A DNA stretch of 32,609 bases from Parvularia atlantis (lineage: Eukaryota > Opisthokonta > Rotosphaerida). The notes under the pieces are model-generated. The model made no database searches and was not told where the DNA came from. It was given only the letters and a program-made list of their open reading frames with translations. This document shows, in pieces, positions 1 to 10,476 of the stretch; position 1 is the stretch's first letter, and every line of letters starts with the position of its first letter. The position numbers and the translations under genes were made by a program. The stretch covers positions 1 to 32,609 of the forward strand of contig CALSCO010001917.1 in assembly GCA_943704415.1 (NCBI GenBank), written 5' to 3'.

Positions 1-18
1 CCCCCCCCCCCCCCCCCC
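1..18. repeat. Poly-C homopolymer at window edge
   Basis: The window opens with 18 consecutive C and the run may continue to the left. Long G/C homopolymers recur here, always outside coding exons (560-582 and 18747-18758 lie in introns). It could be a true genomic homopolymer or a collapsed assembly end. The rest of the segment up to 74 shows no gene and would hold the MGR2 3' UTR. Confidence 0.8.
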
Positions 19-74
19 ATCATGTCTTTGCTGTGTGAATAGAGCCTGTCTGCGCGGGCACGTAGCCTGACCCA

Positions 75-615
75 TCAGACGCACACGGCCGGCAGACGCG
101 CGGGCAGCGGCGCGGCGCCGAAGGTGATCACGGCGCCGTCGTCGCAGCGCAGGCCGGCGCCGATGCCCATGAAGAGCGCGAACGAGCCGCCGGTGGAGAG
201 CATGGTGCGGGCGAGCAGGGCGATGCTGCTGCCGCCGCCGGTGCCGTAGCGCAGCAGCGTGAAGCCGCCGAGCATCATCCCGAGCACGCCGCCGACGGCG
301 CCGCCGAGCTGCGCGCCCATCCGCATCTTGGTGAAACAGCTGTGGTGCGCGATCTCGCGTGAGAGGGGGGCGCGCGCGAGAGGGGCCACAGCGGCGGCGC
401 ACGAGGGCTGTGCGGCGTGAATCGCCGCGTCCTGCTTGTAGTTGTACCGATCGTCGTCCTCGTACACCGGCGCGGGGTCCGTCGCCTCGCGCAGGAACGC
501 GTCGGCGCCCTTACCAAAGTCGCTGTCGCTGCGGCTGCGCGCGTGAGCACGGCATAGGCGGGGGGGGGGGGGGGGGGGGGGGCGAACGTGTGCGCGCTCA
601 CCGAGACGACGACAT
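75..615 (-). CDS. MGR2: Mgr2/ROMO1 family protein of the TIM23 mitochondrial translocase
   Basis: Small inner-membrane protein. Yeast Mgr2 couples TIM21 to the TIM23 translocase and controls lateral release of preproteins. Three exons, read leftward: 602-615, 403-534 and 75-339, giving 411 nt or 136 residues. The join at 403/339 creates the conserved SCFTKMRMG motif. Two glycine-rich helices follow (GGAVGGVLGMMLGG and STGGSFALFMGIG), the family hallmark. The N-terminal extension (MSSSRRSDSDFGKGADAF, then an acidic/tyrosine stretch) is longer than in yeast and looks cytosolic. Intron 1 (535-601) carries a run of 23 G/C. The start was chosen because MSSSRR joins in frame to the second exon. It is divergent from GWT1 and shares its 170-bp upstream region. 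The family call is secure; the first exon is an inference. Confidence 0.87.
560..582. repeat. 23-nt poly-G (poly-C on the minus strand) inside MGR2 intron 1
   Basis: An uninterrupted run of G from 560 to 582 lies between the 5' splice site (601) and the branch-like CTCAC (about 541-550) of MGR2 intron 1. Read as RNA it is a poly-C tract on the transcribed strand, not a normal mixed pyrimidine tract. Homopolymers this long are usually length-variable. Confidence 0.85.
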
Positions 616-644
616 GGTCGAACAAAGCGAGGCGAATGTTGCGG

Positions 645-784
645 CCATGATGTCGTCACTCCGCGGCCATGCGCCGCCATGATGTCGCTACTCCGCGGCC
701 ATACTTGAGACGCGGCCATACTGTCACCATGATGTCGCCACTCCGCGGCCATGCGCCGCCATGTTGTCGCCACTCCGCGGCCAT
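645..784. repeat. Four copies of a 26-bp promoter repeat between MGR2 and GWT1
   Basis: Near-identical 26-bp units start at 645, 677, 727 and 759. Each begins CCATGATGTCG (ATGTTGTCG in the last) and ends CTCCGCGGCCAT. Spacing is 32, 50, 32 bp, so they form two pairs. The core GCGGCCAT occurs six times (641, 663, 695, 712, 745, 777). The last copy ends two bases before the GWT1 start codon. The array fills most of the only upstream sequence available to both divergent genes, so it may bind a regulator or be a minisatellite. It also introduces several upstream ATGs. Confidence 0.9.
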
Positions 785-785
785 C

Positions 786-2608
786 ATGGCTGAGAGCGCG
801 GCGGCCAAGGCGGCGTTCGTGGCCGGGCTGAACGGGACGAGCGCGTGGGAGGTGCAGCGCGTCGTGAGCCTCGGCATCGTGCGTCCTGCGTCGCGCCGCA
901 TCCGCATCGATCGGGCGCAGCCGACGGGCGCGCACAGGCCGCGCACGTCGCGTGGAAGGTCACGCAGCGCGCGCTCGCGGGGGACGCGATCAGCACGGCG
1001 ACGCGCGCCGCGATCGACGCCGCCCTGATCGTCCTCCCGCTCGTCCTCGGCTTCACCGTCGTCTGGGTCGTGCCGCTGCTGGCCGCGCTGTGCCTCGTCT
1101 ATGCCGCCGCGATGTGGGCCGCGCTCGAGTGGGCCGGCCTCGATCGCGCCGCCCGCACGCGTCCCACCGTTGGTGGCGCCGCCCTGGCGCCCAACGACCG
1201 CGCGCTGCTCGTCGCCCTCGCCAGCCCGCGGAAGCGTGCGTCACGGACCTCTGTCTCAACGTGCCCGTGCCCGTGCCCGTGCTCAACGCGATCGCGCAAC
1301 CAGCCTTCTTCGATGTGTACCGCGCGCTCGTCATGCTCAGCACGTGCGTGTGCATCCTCGCCGTCGACTTCCCCGTCTTCCCGCGCCGCTTCGCCAAGAC
1401 CGAGACGTTTGGCACGTCGCTCGTGCGTGCACCCGCACGTGCACGCACGCTGCTTGACCGTCGGCCGCAGATGGACGTCGGCGTCGGCTCGTTTGTGCTC
1501 GTCAACAGCTTCTCGGCGGCCGACGCGATCGACCGGCCCGGTGTGCTCGGCGCGCACGCGTCAGTGCAACCGTGCTGACCGTGCACGGCAGACAAGTCGC
1601 TTTGGCACACCCTGCGCGCCACCCTGCCGCTCGTCGCCCTCGGCCTCGCGCGGCTCGCGTCGGTCAAGGCCGTCGACTACCACGAGCACGTGAGCGAGTA
1701 CGGCGTGCACTGGAACTTCTTCTTCACCCTCGCGGCGCTGCCGCTGCTGGTTGCGGCCGCGCGTCTCGTCGTGCACCGTGCCGGGGACATGGTCTACGTC
1801 GGCGCGGCCGCTGCCGTCGGTGCGTTTTTCACCCCCGTTGCGATGGTCGCTGAGCAATTGCGAGCGACAGCGTACCAGTTTGCGCTCTCAACCACGCCGC
1901 TGCAGACGTACATCCTCGACGCGCCCCGTGCGGACCTGCTGTCGATGAACAAAGAGGGGGTGTTCAGCGTGCTCGGGTACTTTGCGATCTTTGGTGCGCA
2001 CGTCGTGCCGCGCGCAGACGACCGGCCGCTCACGTCGCCGCGCATGTAGCGTGCGGCATCAGCCTCGGGGCGTACATGCTGCGGCGCAAGCGCCCGGGCG
2101 AGTGGCGTACGACGGTCGCGACCTTGATGGCGCTGGACGCGCTGCTGTGGCTGCTGTGGCTATACCTGGAGAGCGCGCTCGGGCTGCGCACATCGCGGCG
2201 GCTGGTGCGCGAGCAGCGCGTGTGGTGTGCACACGGTCGCTGACGCAACGCTGCCGTGAAGGCCAACTTGCCGTACGTCGTCTGGACGCTCGCGTACAAC
2301 CTGCCATTCCTCGCCGCGTTCCTCGCGACCGACCTGCTGCTGGGCTACACCGAGCCGGGCGTGCTGTACACGGCCGTCAACCGCAACCAGCTGGCCATCT
2401 TCCTGCTGGTGCGCGCGTGCGCATAAGTCAGCTGCGTGCCTGAGCGCGCATGCAGGCCAACGTGCTCACGGGCGCGGTCAACATGACCATCGACACGCTC
2501 AACACGCCCGACGCCGCCGCCCTGCTCATCCTCGTCGGCTACATGGGCGTGGTCTGCGCCGCCGCCGTCGCCGCGCATAGCCTCAACCTGCGCCTCAAGT
2601 TCTGGTAG
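786..2608 (+). CDS. GWT1: GPI inositol acyltransferase Gwt1 (PIG-W family)
   Basis: ER multi-pass enzyme that acylates the inositol of GlcN-PI in GPI-anchor synthesis; in fungi it supplies anchors for cell-wall proteins. Eight exons chain in frame to 478 residues (yeast is about 490): 786-878, 938-1235, 1304-1422, 1471-1540, 1592-1993, 2050-2204, 2262-2408 and 2456-2608. Family marks in order: N-terminal [12 protein letters not shown], the luminal [12 protein letters not shown] segment, [28 protein letters not shown], the signature [33 protein letters not shown] and a C-terminal [10 protein letters not shown] helix. About a dozen hydrophobic helices are visible. All introns are 47-68 nt GT-AG. 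The start is the first ATG after the promoter repeats and gives the conserved N terminus. It converges on CTR9 with 28 bp between stops. Confidence 0.95.
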
Positions 2609-2636
2609 ACCCTTCTAAAGCCTGAGTACACGAGAA

Positions 2637-5600
2637 TCACTCTGCATCACTGCTGGGCTGCGCGGGCGGGCCGTCCATCTCCGGCTCGGCGGGCGGGGCG
2701 TCCGGCTCTGCGCTGGCGTCGGCGTCCCCGTCGTCGTCATCGGCCGCAGTGCCGTCGGCATCGGCGTCGTCTGCTGCGGCCGGCTGCGTCGTCGTCAGCG
2801 CCGCGACGGCAAAGTTCTCGTCGTCCTCGTCGATCTCGTCCTCCATCTGGCGCGCTGCGGTGCGACCGTCAAATGCTGGCGTTCCACTGGGCATGCGTGC
2901 ACGCGCACCCGTCCGCTTCTTGAGACGCCCGCCGGCACCGCGCGCGCCCGAGCCTGCGCCGCCTGAGCTGCCGCTGGTGCTGACAGGCGCACGCTTTGCG
3001 GCCGGCCTCGGCGTCGGCCGCTCGTCAAACGGCACCTCGTCGCCCGACGAATCGGCCGCGGGAGGCGCGCTCTCTGGCGCGGTGCGCCGGGCGCGCTTGA
3101 CCGCCTTTTCCTCGGCGTCGGGCTCGTCCACCTCGTCGTCTTGCACGGCCTTCTGCTTGCCCTTGTCTGCGAGACCACACGGGTTCGGCAGAGCCACCCG
3201 CTGAGCGGCACCGCGCACCCTTCGACGTTGCGCCCTTGGTGCTGCGCCGCCGTTTGCCGTCCTCGGTGGCCTCGCTCGTGGTCTGGCGCGCCGTCAGGCC
3301 ACAACACGTGCAACAACCGCACACGCACCCGCGCCGCACGCTGCGCCGACCGCTCCGACTTCTCCGCCGCCTGCTGGCGCGACTCGGCGATGCGCCGCTG
3401 CAGCTCCTCGCGCAGCTGCTCGTTGAGCCGGCGGGCCTCGTCGTTGCGCTTCATCGCCTCCTCGTCCTCGCGTTTCTGGTGCGCACGACGAGAGCGAGAG
3501 TCGGCGGCGCTAAGCTGTACAAGGTAGCCATCGAGCGCACCGCGTTCTCCAGCTGCTCGAGCTCGAGCTGCTTGCGCTGGTCCTCCAGCTGCTTGATCAG
3601 GGCGCGGCGCTCACTGTCGCTTTGTTCCTGCTGCTGGCGCTGCTTCTCCAGCCACGGCACCAGCTCGCGCTGCCCGCCCAATGTCAGCGCCCGGCACGGG
3701 CGGCGTGGCACCCAGCGGCGCGCACGCAGTAATCCAGGCGCTGCTTGGCCATGCGCGGCTCGTACGACTTGGGCGGGTACGGCGTGGCCTTGGCTAGAAA
3801 CTCAAACGTCCTGGGCGCCACGTCGCGTGAGCGTGCGCGCGCCTTGTGGCACTGCAAGAAGACACACTTGATCGAACGCGCGACCGCGTGCTGCGCCTCA
3901 AGCACCTGGTCGATCGTGCGACGCATCGTAGGCACGGCGCTGACCAGTGCCGCGAGCTCCTGCTGCACGAGAGCCAGGTTGAAGCGGATCGACATGTCCC
4001 AGCCGCGCAGAAACAGGGCCTTGGGTGCAAAAGCGCGGTCAGACGCTTGCTGCAATAGTCGGCAAACGCACCCGCTCAAGGTAGTGCCGCGCCGTCTCAA
4101 TCGATGCCACATCCTTGCCGCGCTTGCCGTGGTGGTAGTGTGCACGCGCGAGGTACAGCATCGTTGCGACATCGTTGTTGTGTAGCAGCTTGCGCAGCGC
4201 ACTCTCGTACTGCGTGGCACACCCACGTCAGGTGCACCGGCGCATACGATGCGCACGCACGATCTTGATCGCGTCCGCAAACATGTCCAGCTCAAAGTTG
4301 ACGTGCGCCAGGTTTATCCACACGTCGGCGTTGTCCGGGATGGCATCGCGGACCTGCGCGGCGCGATGAGCGACAACACAAAGCCGCAAGCAGTGCGCGC
4401 ACCTGCAGAAAGATCTCGCGCGCAGCGGCAAAGTGCCCACGCTCGGCCAGCAGCACGGCGATGCCGTTGGCCGCGAACGGGTTGCGCTTGTTCAGATACA
4501 GCGCCTTGGCGTAGACCTCGAACGCGCGCTTCTGCAGCTCCGTTTGCTGTGCGCGCGCGCGAGCACATCAGCGTTGCCTGTCCCGCCACGTCTGGGCCTG
4601 CGCACCTTCTTCGGGTCCGACTCGTGCTTCGACATGCGGTGGCAGACACTGCCGAGCGCGACGAGGCTGTAGATATCGTGCCCGCCGCCAAAGGTCACCC
4701 CACCGGAGCCCGTGTCCTCGGACGACTGTGCGGCCGCCGCTGCCCCGCGGTCGGCTGCGTGTCCCGCCCGTCCGGTCAGCAGCACGTCGGGCGGCGGCCA
4801 AGAAGCGCACATGAGATGTTGAGCATGCTGTACGCTGGCTTGGTGCTGAGGACGCGTTCGTAGTTCTGCGCGGCCGGGACGGTCAGCGAGATGACGCGAC
4901 CACGGCCGTCTCATCGCACCTTCTTCGCGGGGATGAGCTCCGAGAACGAGACGTGGCTCTGTGCCATCACGGTCATGACGTCGGGGTGCGCGGGTGCGAG
5001 GTGCAGCGCCTGGGGGGGAGGCCATCGCAGCGTCAGCGCACGCGATCGCAGCACGCGCACAATGCGTTCACATGCCTCCTTGAGGTAGTCCATCGCCGCG
5101 ACGTTGTCGCGCTGCTCCATCGCGATCATGCCCAGCCGCAGGTGGGCTGGCGCGTGCGACCGTTCAGCGCGGCACACAGCGGAGGCCTTGACGCGCCGCA
5201 CCGTCAAGGTACTTGGACTGCTCGGCGACGATCTCCTTGTACAGCATCACAGCCTCGTCCACGCGATGCTCGGCCTCAAACAGCCGCGCGCGGTTGTACT
5301 TCATCGTCAGCAGTAAGCCCTTGAAGCTCTCCTGCCACCGCCATGCGTCAGCTGGCGCAGCCCAAGCGAGGGCATCGCACCGCGTCCGAGCCCGCGGCCA
5401 CGAGGCGCCGGCACGCCTCCGTGGCCTCCTCATAGTACTTGAGGGCGTCGGCGTGCTTGCCTGCATGTTGAGCGCGCGGTCAGGGCAACGCACGGGCAAA
5501 TCGACAGGGACGCACCGAGCTGCTGCGAGAGCGCGCCGAGGTTGTTGAGCAGGTCAGGCGGCACAATGGCGTCATCCGTCGCCTTGAGCAGCGAGACGGC

Positions 5601-7642
5601 ACGGTCGTATGCTGCGGTTGTGCCACACCACATCAGCGCATGCACCGGCCTCGCGCTGCTGTGTGCGCGCTCACCCTTGAGCGACTCGGCGAGGTTGGCG
5701 CTTTCGAGGTACTCGGCCAGCTCGATCCACGCCTCGACGTCGTCCGGGCGGAGCTCGACGACACGCCGCAGGAGCTCGATCGCCTTGGCGCGCCGTCCGG
5801 GGACGTGCCCGTAGAGCGAGCCGAGGATCTGTGCGCGTGTCAAGCGCACACGCAGCCGTCCCCTCGTGCATACGTGCCTTCTGCGTCTCGTAGTTGTCCG
5901 GATTGGCCGCGAGCACCTTCTCGAAGCACTCGATGGCCTGCTCGGTCTCGCCTGCGCGTGCGCATGAACGGTCAGCGGGTGCGTCACATGGCACACGACG
6001 ACGCACCGCGGTGGATAAACATCTGCCCGAGGCCGTACTGCGCCGGGCTGAGCGTCGGCGCGAGCTTGACCGCCTGAAAGTAGTAGCTGAACGCGTTCTC
6101 GTACTCCTCCTGTAGTCGCACGCGCGCGGGCATGAGCGTCTTGCGCGACCAGCGTGCGAGCGCGCGAGACGGCACCCGCTGGTGGTACGACCGGGCGAGG
6201 ATGAGGCAGCTCTCGGCCTGCACGGCCTCGATCTTGGAGTAAAAGTACCCGTTCTTCGCGAGCGCCTCAGTCTGGCGCACGCACGGCGCCATCAGCACAG
6301 TGCGCGCTCGTTGGTGTTGCGCGGCCACCTTGACGTGGTCACGCTTGACGAAGAAGTGGTACGCGAGCTGGTTGAGCACAAGCGGATGAAACTGGTCTAT
6401 TTGATACGCCTTGCGCAGGGTCTGGCGAGCGCGAGTGCGCACGCTCAGCATCTCAACGGCACGGGCGGTTGCCGCGCCACACCTGCAGGCCCTGCACAAT
6501 CTTGTCGGCGTCCCTGCTGTTCATGTCGAGCATGCCCAAGCCGACGAGCGCCTGCACGTTGTCCGGGTCCATGTCGAGGCAGCGGCGGTACGCCTGGCGC
6601 GCCTTCTCGTCCTTGTTGAGCTGGTGGTAGCACAGGCCGATGCCGAGGCGGATCTAAGCGCGCAGGCCGTCAGCGTGTTCAGCAGGCGGCTGCTTGCGCC
6701 CGCCCGCACCTGCGCTGTGTCCTCGGGCAGGATGCGCAGCGCACGCTTGAACAGCCGCACGGCCGCGACGTAGTCACCGTTGCCAAACTCGATCGAGGCC
6801 TTGCCAAGCAGCGCGGGGATGTTGTCGGGCGCCTTGCTGAGCACGCTCATGAACTGCGTGTTGGCGCGCGTGAAGTCGCCACGCGTGAACAGCAGCAGCG
6901 CCTGCGCGCGTGGACAGCGTGTCAGTCAAGCAGTGCAATGAACGCAGCGACGCGCGGCGCGCCTTGACGAGCCACGTGTTGAGCTCACGCGGGTCGAGGT
7001 CCTCAGCCGCGTTGATGCGCATCGTCGCCTTGGAGAAGTGCTCGGCCTGGCGCGCCGGGTCCTGATGCAGCACGCAGGCGCGATCAGCCCACGCTGGCGC
7101 CTCTGCAGCGTCGGGGCGCACCTTCTCAGCTGCGCCGCGCGCGATGTGAAATGCGGCGAGGGCGTCGAGCACTGCGACGCGGTCGCGCGCGGCCTTGTCG
7201 TACGTGTACGCTGCGGGGCGGCGAGCACGTCAGCGGAGCGCACGTCGGCCCGATGCACCGCGCACTCTGCTCGATGGCCGTGTTGAGGATGTTCTCGGCC
7301 GCGGGCAGTATGCCGCGGTGGTAGTACTCGACCTGTGGCGCGTCTGAACGTCATTGCCGTGCGCGGCGAGGCGCGGCGTGCGGCGCACGGCGAAGCGCCG
7401 CCACGTCTCGAGCGGAGGGCGCTCAGAGCGGAGGATCTCGACGATCTCCTCCGACTCGTGCGGCAGCTCGCTCAGCAGCACCTCGATGAACTGCGCGGCA
7501 ACGAGGGCGGGTCAGCGGGCGCGGCGAAGAGGCGACACGAAACGCAGGGACGCGCCTCCTCCTCGTTCCGCGTCGGGATGTCGATCGACACGGCGGCCAC
7601 CATGCGCCGCCGCACGAGTGCCGCGTTGCCGCCCCCGGCCAT
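2637..7642 (-). CDS. CTR9: Paf1 complex TPR subunit Ctr9
   Basis: Scaffold of the Paf1 complex, which travels with RNA polymerase II and promotes H2B ubiquitination and H3K4/K36 methylation. I can chain 27 exons (26 introns) to about 1,190 residues, near the size of human CTR9. The N terminus (MAGGG, then VSIDIPTRNE and LLSELPHESEE) matches the family. TPR motifs run through the body, e.g. NIPALLGKASIEFGNGDY, EAVQAESCLILARSYH, DDVEAWIELAEYLE, DVWINLAHVNFELDMF and DVATMLYLARAHYHHGK. A charged coiled coil follows (from about residue 895), then a Lys/Arg and Asp/Glu-rich tail ending PSSDAE. Three introns appear to use GC donors: 7491-7555, 6902-6962 and 5829-5877. In the second, a GT donor six bases upstream is possible. 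It is downstream of ALG9 on the same strand, with repeats in the 184-bp gap. Confidence 0.95.
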
Positions 7643-7714
7643 GGCGCGCGCGGGACGGGGCTGAGAGCAGCGAGCGTCTGCGGCCGTTGACGCAGAACGA
7701 CCGTGTCAGCCACT

Positions 7715-7811
7715 GCCGGTTCGGCTGATCACGCAGACAGACGCAATGCATGCCCGCGCCCGCCACAGCCGGCTCGCCTGATTACGCAGACAGACGCGGT
7801 GCATGCCCGCG
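7715..7811. repeat. Two 44-bp direct repeats upstream of CTR9
   Basis: Units 7715-7758 and 7768-7811 match except for about six substitutions and are offset by 53 bp. Both contain ACGCAGACAGACGC followed by TGCATGCCCGCG. They sit between the CTR9 start (7642) and the ALG9 stop (7827), both on the minus strand, so they cover the ALG9 3' end and the CTR9 promoter. The GCATGC palindrome inside each unit could be a protein site; that is a guess. Confidence 0.8.
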
Positions 7812-7826
7812 AACAGCTCAGCGATC

Positions 7827-10438
7827 TCAGCGGTCGACTGACCAGTTGCGCCGCAGCAGGCAGTATGAGCCGTACGCGTTGACCTGGCCCGACACGCCCG
7901 GGATGTAGAATGCGCGCGGCAGCGGCGGCGAGTGCGCCGCGTCGAGAAAGTCGAGGCAGTGCACCTGGATTTGAGTTAGCGTTGTTCGACCTGCGCGCAC
8001 GCTGACCAGGGCCGCACCGCGACAAACAGGCCCGTGTCCTGCGGGCACACGTCCGCATCGCTCTCGCTGCACAAGTCGACGAGCCAGCCGCAGTCGCGCG
8101 TGAGGTTGACCTGCGCGCGCGCTCACATGCCGGCTTCGACTGAGCCGCGCAGCAACGCACGTATCGCGACGGGTCCTCGCGGTTGAGGTCGTTGAAGCCC
8201 GACGGCACGAGGCGCGTGCTCGCGACGCCCTTGCCCTCGTAGTACTTGGGCAGCAGCCCGGCAAAGTCGCTCCTGCGGCCACACCGTCAGCGACCGCCGA
8301 TCACACGGTTGCGCGCACTTGACAAAGCCGATCCGGTACGGCTCCTTGAGGAAGAAGTGCGAAGGGAAGCGGTACCACTCCTTACCGAGGCACACGGTCG
8401 TGGCCGGCGACGGCCCGGTCGGGTGCGGCACGTCGGGCAGGTTGGCTGGCGGGCCGGCGTGAGCTGATACGCACGGTAGCCGAGCGACGCTGCAACAACG
8501 CACCCGACATCGTCCGCCACGTCTCGAGCGCGCCGCCGTAATGGAACGCGAGCGCGAGCGAGCGCGACAGCGACAGCAACATGAAGACGAGCATTGCAGC
8601 CGTGACGAGCGTCGTCGGCGCGGCGCGCACGCGGTCCCAGCGGTTGAGCCAGCCGGTGCGCTGACGATGGACGTGCGTCACACTGCAGCGTGCGCAAAAA
8701 CACGCGCGCCGCACCAACACGACGCCCGTCGCCAGGCTCCACAGCGACGCGAGCGAGAAGGCCGCCTGCATCAGCAGCAGCGGGTAGATGACGTATATGA
8801 AGCGCTTATTGGGGGCGCGCGCGCGCGGCTCAGCAACGATTCGCATACGGCACATGCCGACTCGCAGACCTCTTCCTTGTGCGGCTGCGCGAAGAAGATG
8901 CCGAGCCAGAGGTACGGCGCGAGTAGCACGAGCCACAGCGACGGCGACATCTTGGCGGGGCGCGCGATGGCCTGCGAGCGCGCGGTCACACGCGACGTGT
9001 GCAGGGTCGCGGCCGCGTGCACCGTCAGCGGCACCGAGAGCAGCGCCAGCGGCCACGCGACGTTGAGGTTGAGGCCGAGGTTGAGCGCGTAGTACGTCCA
9101 CGGCTCGGTGCCGTACAGGTCGGGCCCTTTGTCGCCGCTGAAGACGCTGCAGCGACGGGTGAGACACGGACGCAGGACAGGGCAAGACAGGCACGGCCGC
9201 ACTTGTACGCGACTATCGCGAGCGGTACCACGACGAGCTTGCCGTAGTAGTGCCAGTCGATGGCGACGATCGGCGCAAGGATCACCACAAGCGCGGCGAC
9301 GGCGACGAGGGCAAAGCGCAGCAGCTCGCCGTGCCTGCGCGCTCCTGCATCAACGACCGAGCGCGAGGCGGGACAGGCGCGTCGTCGCACACGACGACAA
9401 AGTCAATGAAGATCGGCACGCCCATCGCGCCGCAGAACGGCCAAGCGAGCAGCGCGGCGAGGGCGATGCCGCCGACGGCGACGAGGTAGTGCGGGCTGCA
9501 CGTGCGGAAGCGCGACCATCAGCAGGCGCACCGTGTGTGACACGGTCTCTCCCCCTTACAGCTCACCTCGCAAAGCGGCGCGCCGTGCTCGTGTGCGTGA
9601 TCTGGTTGAGCCAGGCGGCGTAGGCGAGCGCGACGCAGCTCATGGCGAACGAGCTCGGGAGGAACGCTGTGCACGCGCTGGTCAGCCTGCAGCGATGCTA
9701 CCGACACGCACGCCACCCGTCGCGGCGACAAACATGCCCGAGGACGTCGCGAGCATGAACAGCATCAGCAGCGCGACGAGGCGGCTGTGCGGCACAAGCG
9801 CGCTGCACAGCAGCGCGTCGCACAGCGCCGAGCCCGCGGCGAGCCTACGCGGTCGCAGTGTGCGTGAGCGGGCGATGCAGGCGATGCGGGCGCAGCGGCG
9901 GCCGAACGCACGCGACGCGCACAAACATGAAGACGTGCAGCTTGGACGGGTAAAGCAGCGCGGCGGGCCACGCCGGGAGGGCGTGCAGGAGCACGTAAGC
10001 GTACGAGCGGATGGCGAACGCGGGCGAGTACTCCCACGTCTGCGCGCGCGGCTGCCTGTGAGCGACCCGACGACGACGCGCCGCGATCGCGACGACGCGC
10101 CTGGAAGCCGTAGCCGTACAGCCAGTGGTGCAGCGGCTCCCAGTAGTTGAACGTCTCATCGCAGTCGTGCACGAGGTTGAGCGTCGCCGACGCCAGCCGG
10201 CACGCGAGCAGGAACTGCGGCGATGCGCGCGCGGGTCAGGCGACGAGCGACGGGCGGAGCGGCTGATGCGGGCGCGCACCCGGAACGCGACGCCGAACGC
10301 GGGCACGTACGCGCCCGCCCACTGGTCGTCGTGCGCCTCGTGCACGGCTGCCGGCAGTGGTGCCGTGGCACGCGGCGGCGCGGAAGGCGCGGAAGGCGCG
10401 GACGGCGTGTTTGTGCGTCGGCGTGCGCTGCTGCTCAT
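7827..10438 (-). CDS. ALG9: Dolichyl-phosphate-mannose alpha-1,2-mannosyltransferase Alg9 (GT22)
   Basis: ER-lumen mannosyltransferase that adds alpha-1,2-mannoses to the dolichol-linked N-glycan precursor. Fourteen exons give about 618 residues. The GT22 signature HDCDETFNYWEPLHHW lies near residue 70, followed across an intron by TWEYSPAFAIRSYAY. Then come LATSSGMFVAA, IDWHYYGKLV, the GPDLYGTEPWTYYALNL loop, the conserved PHKEERFIYVIYPLL and LGKEWYRFPSHFFL, with an ER-luminal C-terminal domain. Ten or so hydrophobic segments alternate. Intron 10040-10100 begins GC (CAG|GCGCGT); the invariant GFQTWEYSP join leaves no in-phase GT alternative. The intron before RFIYVIY ends in AATAAG. The start lies only 38 bp below the stop of the RUN-FYVE gene, so its promoter must overlap that gene. 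Alg12, PigB and PigZ are relatives, but the motifs fit Alg9. Confidence 0.94.
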
Positions 10439-10476
10439 CGTCGGTCTCACTGCAATCTGTCTCCCTCGCTCCCTGA

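Noticed and set aside
1-18. Telomere at the left edge
   Set aside because: Pure C without the TTAGGG/CCCTAA-type pattern, immediately followed by ordinary genes. Homopolymers of the same kind occur inside introns here.
641-784. CRISPR-like array in the repeats upstream of GWT1
   Set aside because: Fungal nuclear context, only four units, irregular 6-24 bp gaps that are themselves related, and no cas genes. It is a promoter repeat.
75-935. A 286-codon minus-strand open frame covering the promoter and MGR2
   Set aside because: Only its last 88 codons are MGR2. The upstream part reads through the promoter repeats and the poly-C intron; the conserved SCFTK join requires splicing.
845-1693. Single 282-codon plus-strand open frame within GWT1
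   Set aside because: It is one exon of Gwt1 (938-1235) extended through introns and later exons in a wrong frame; only the spliced path recovers the family motifs.
2749-3204. Plus-strand Ser/Ala-rich open frame opposite the CTR9 tail
   Set aside because: Antisense shadow of the acidic and Lys-rich Ctr9 C terminus, with no independent support.
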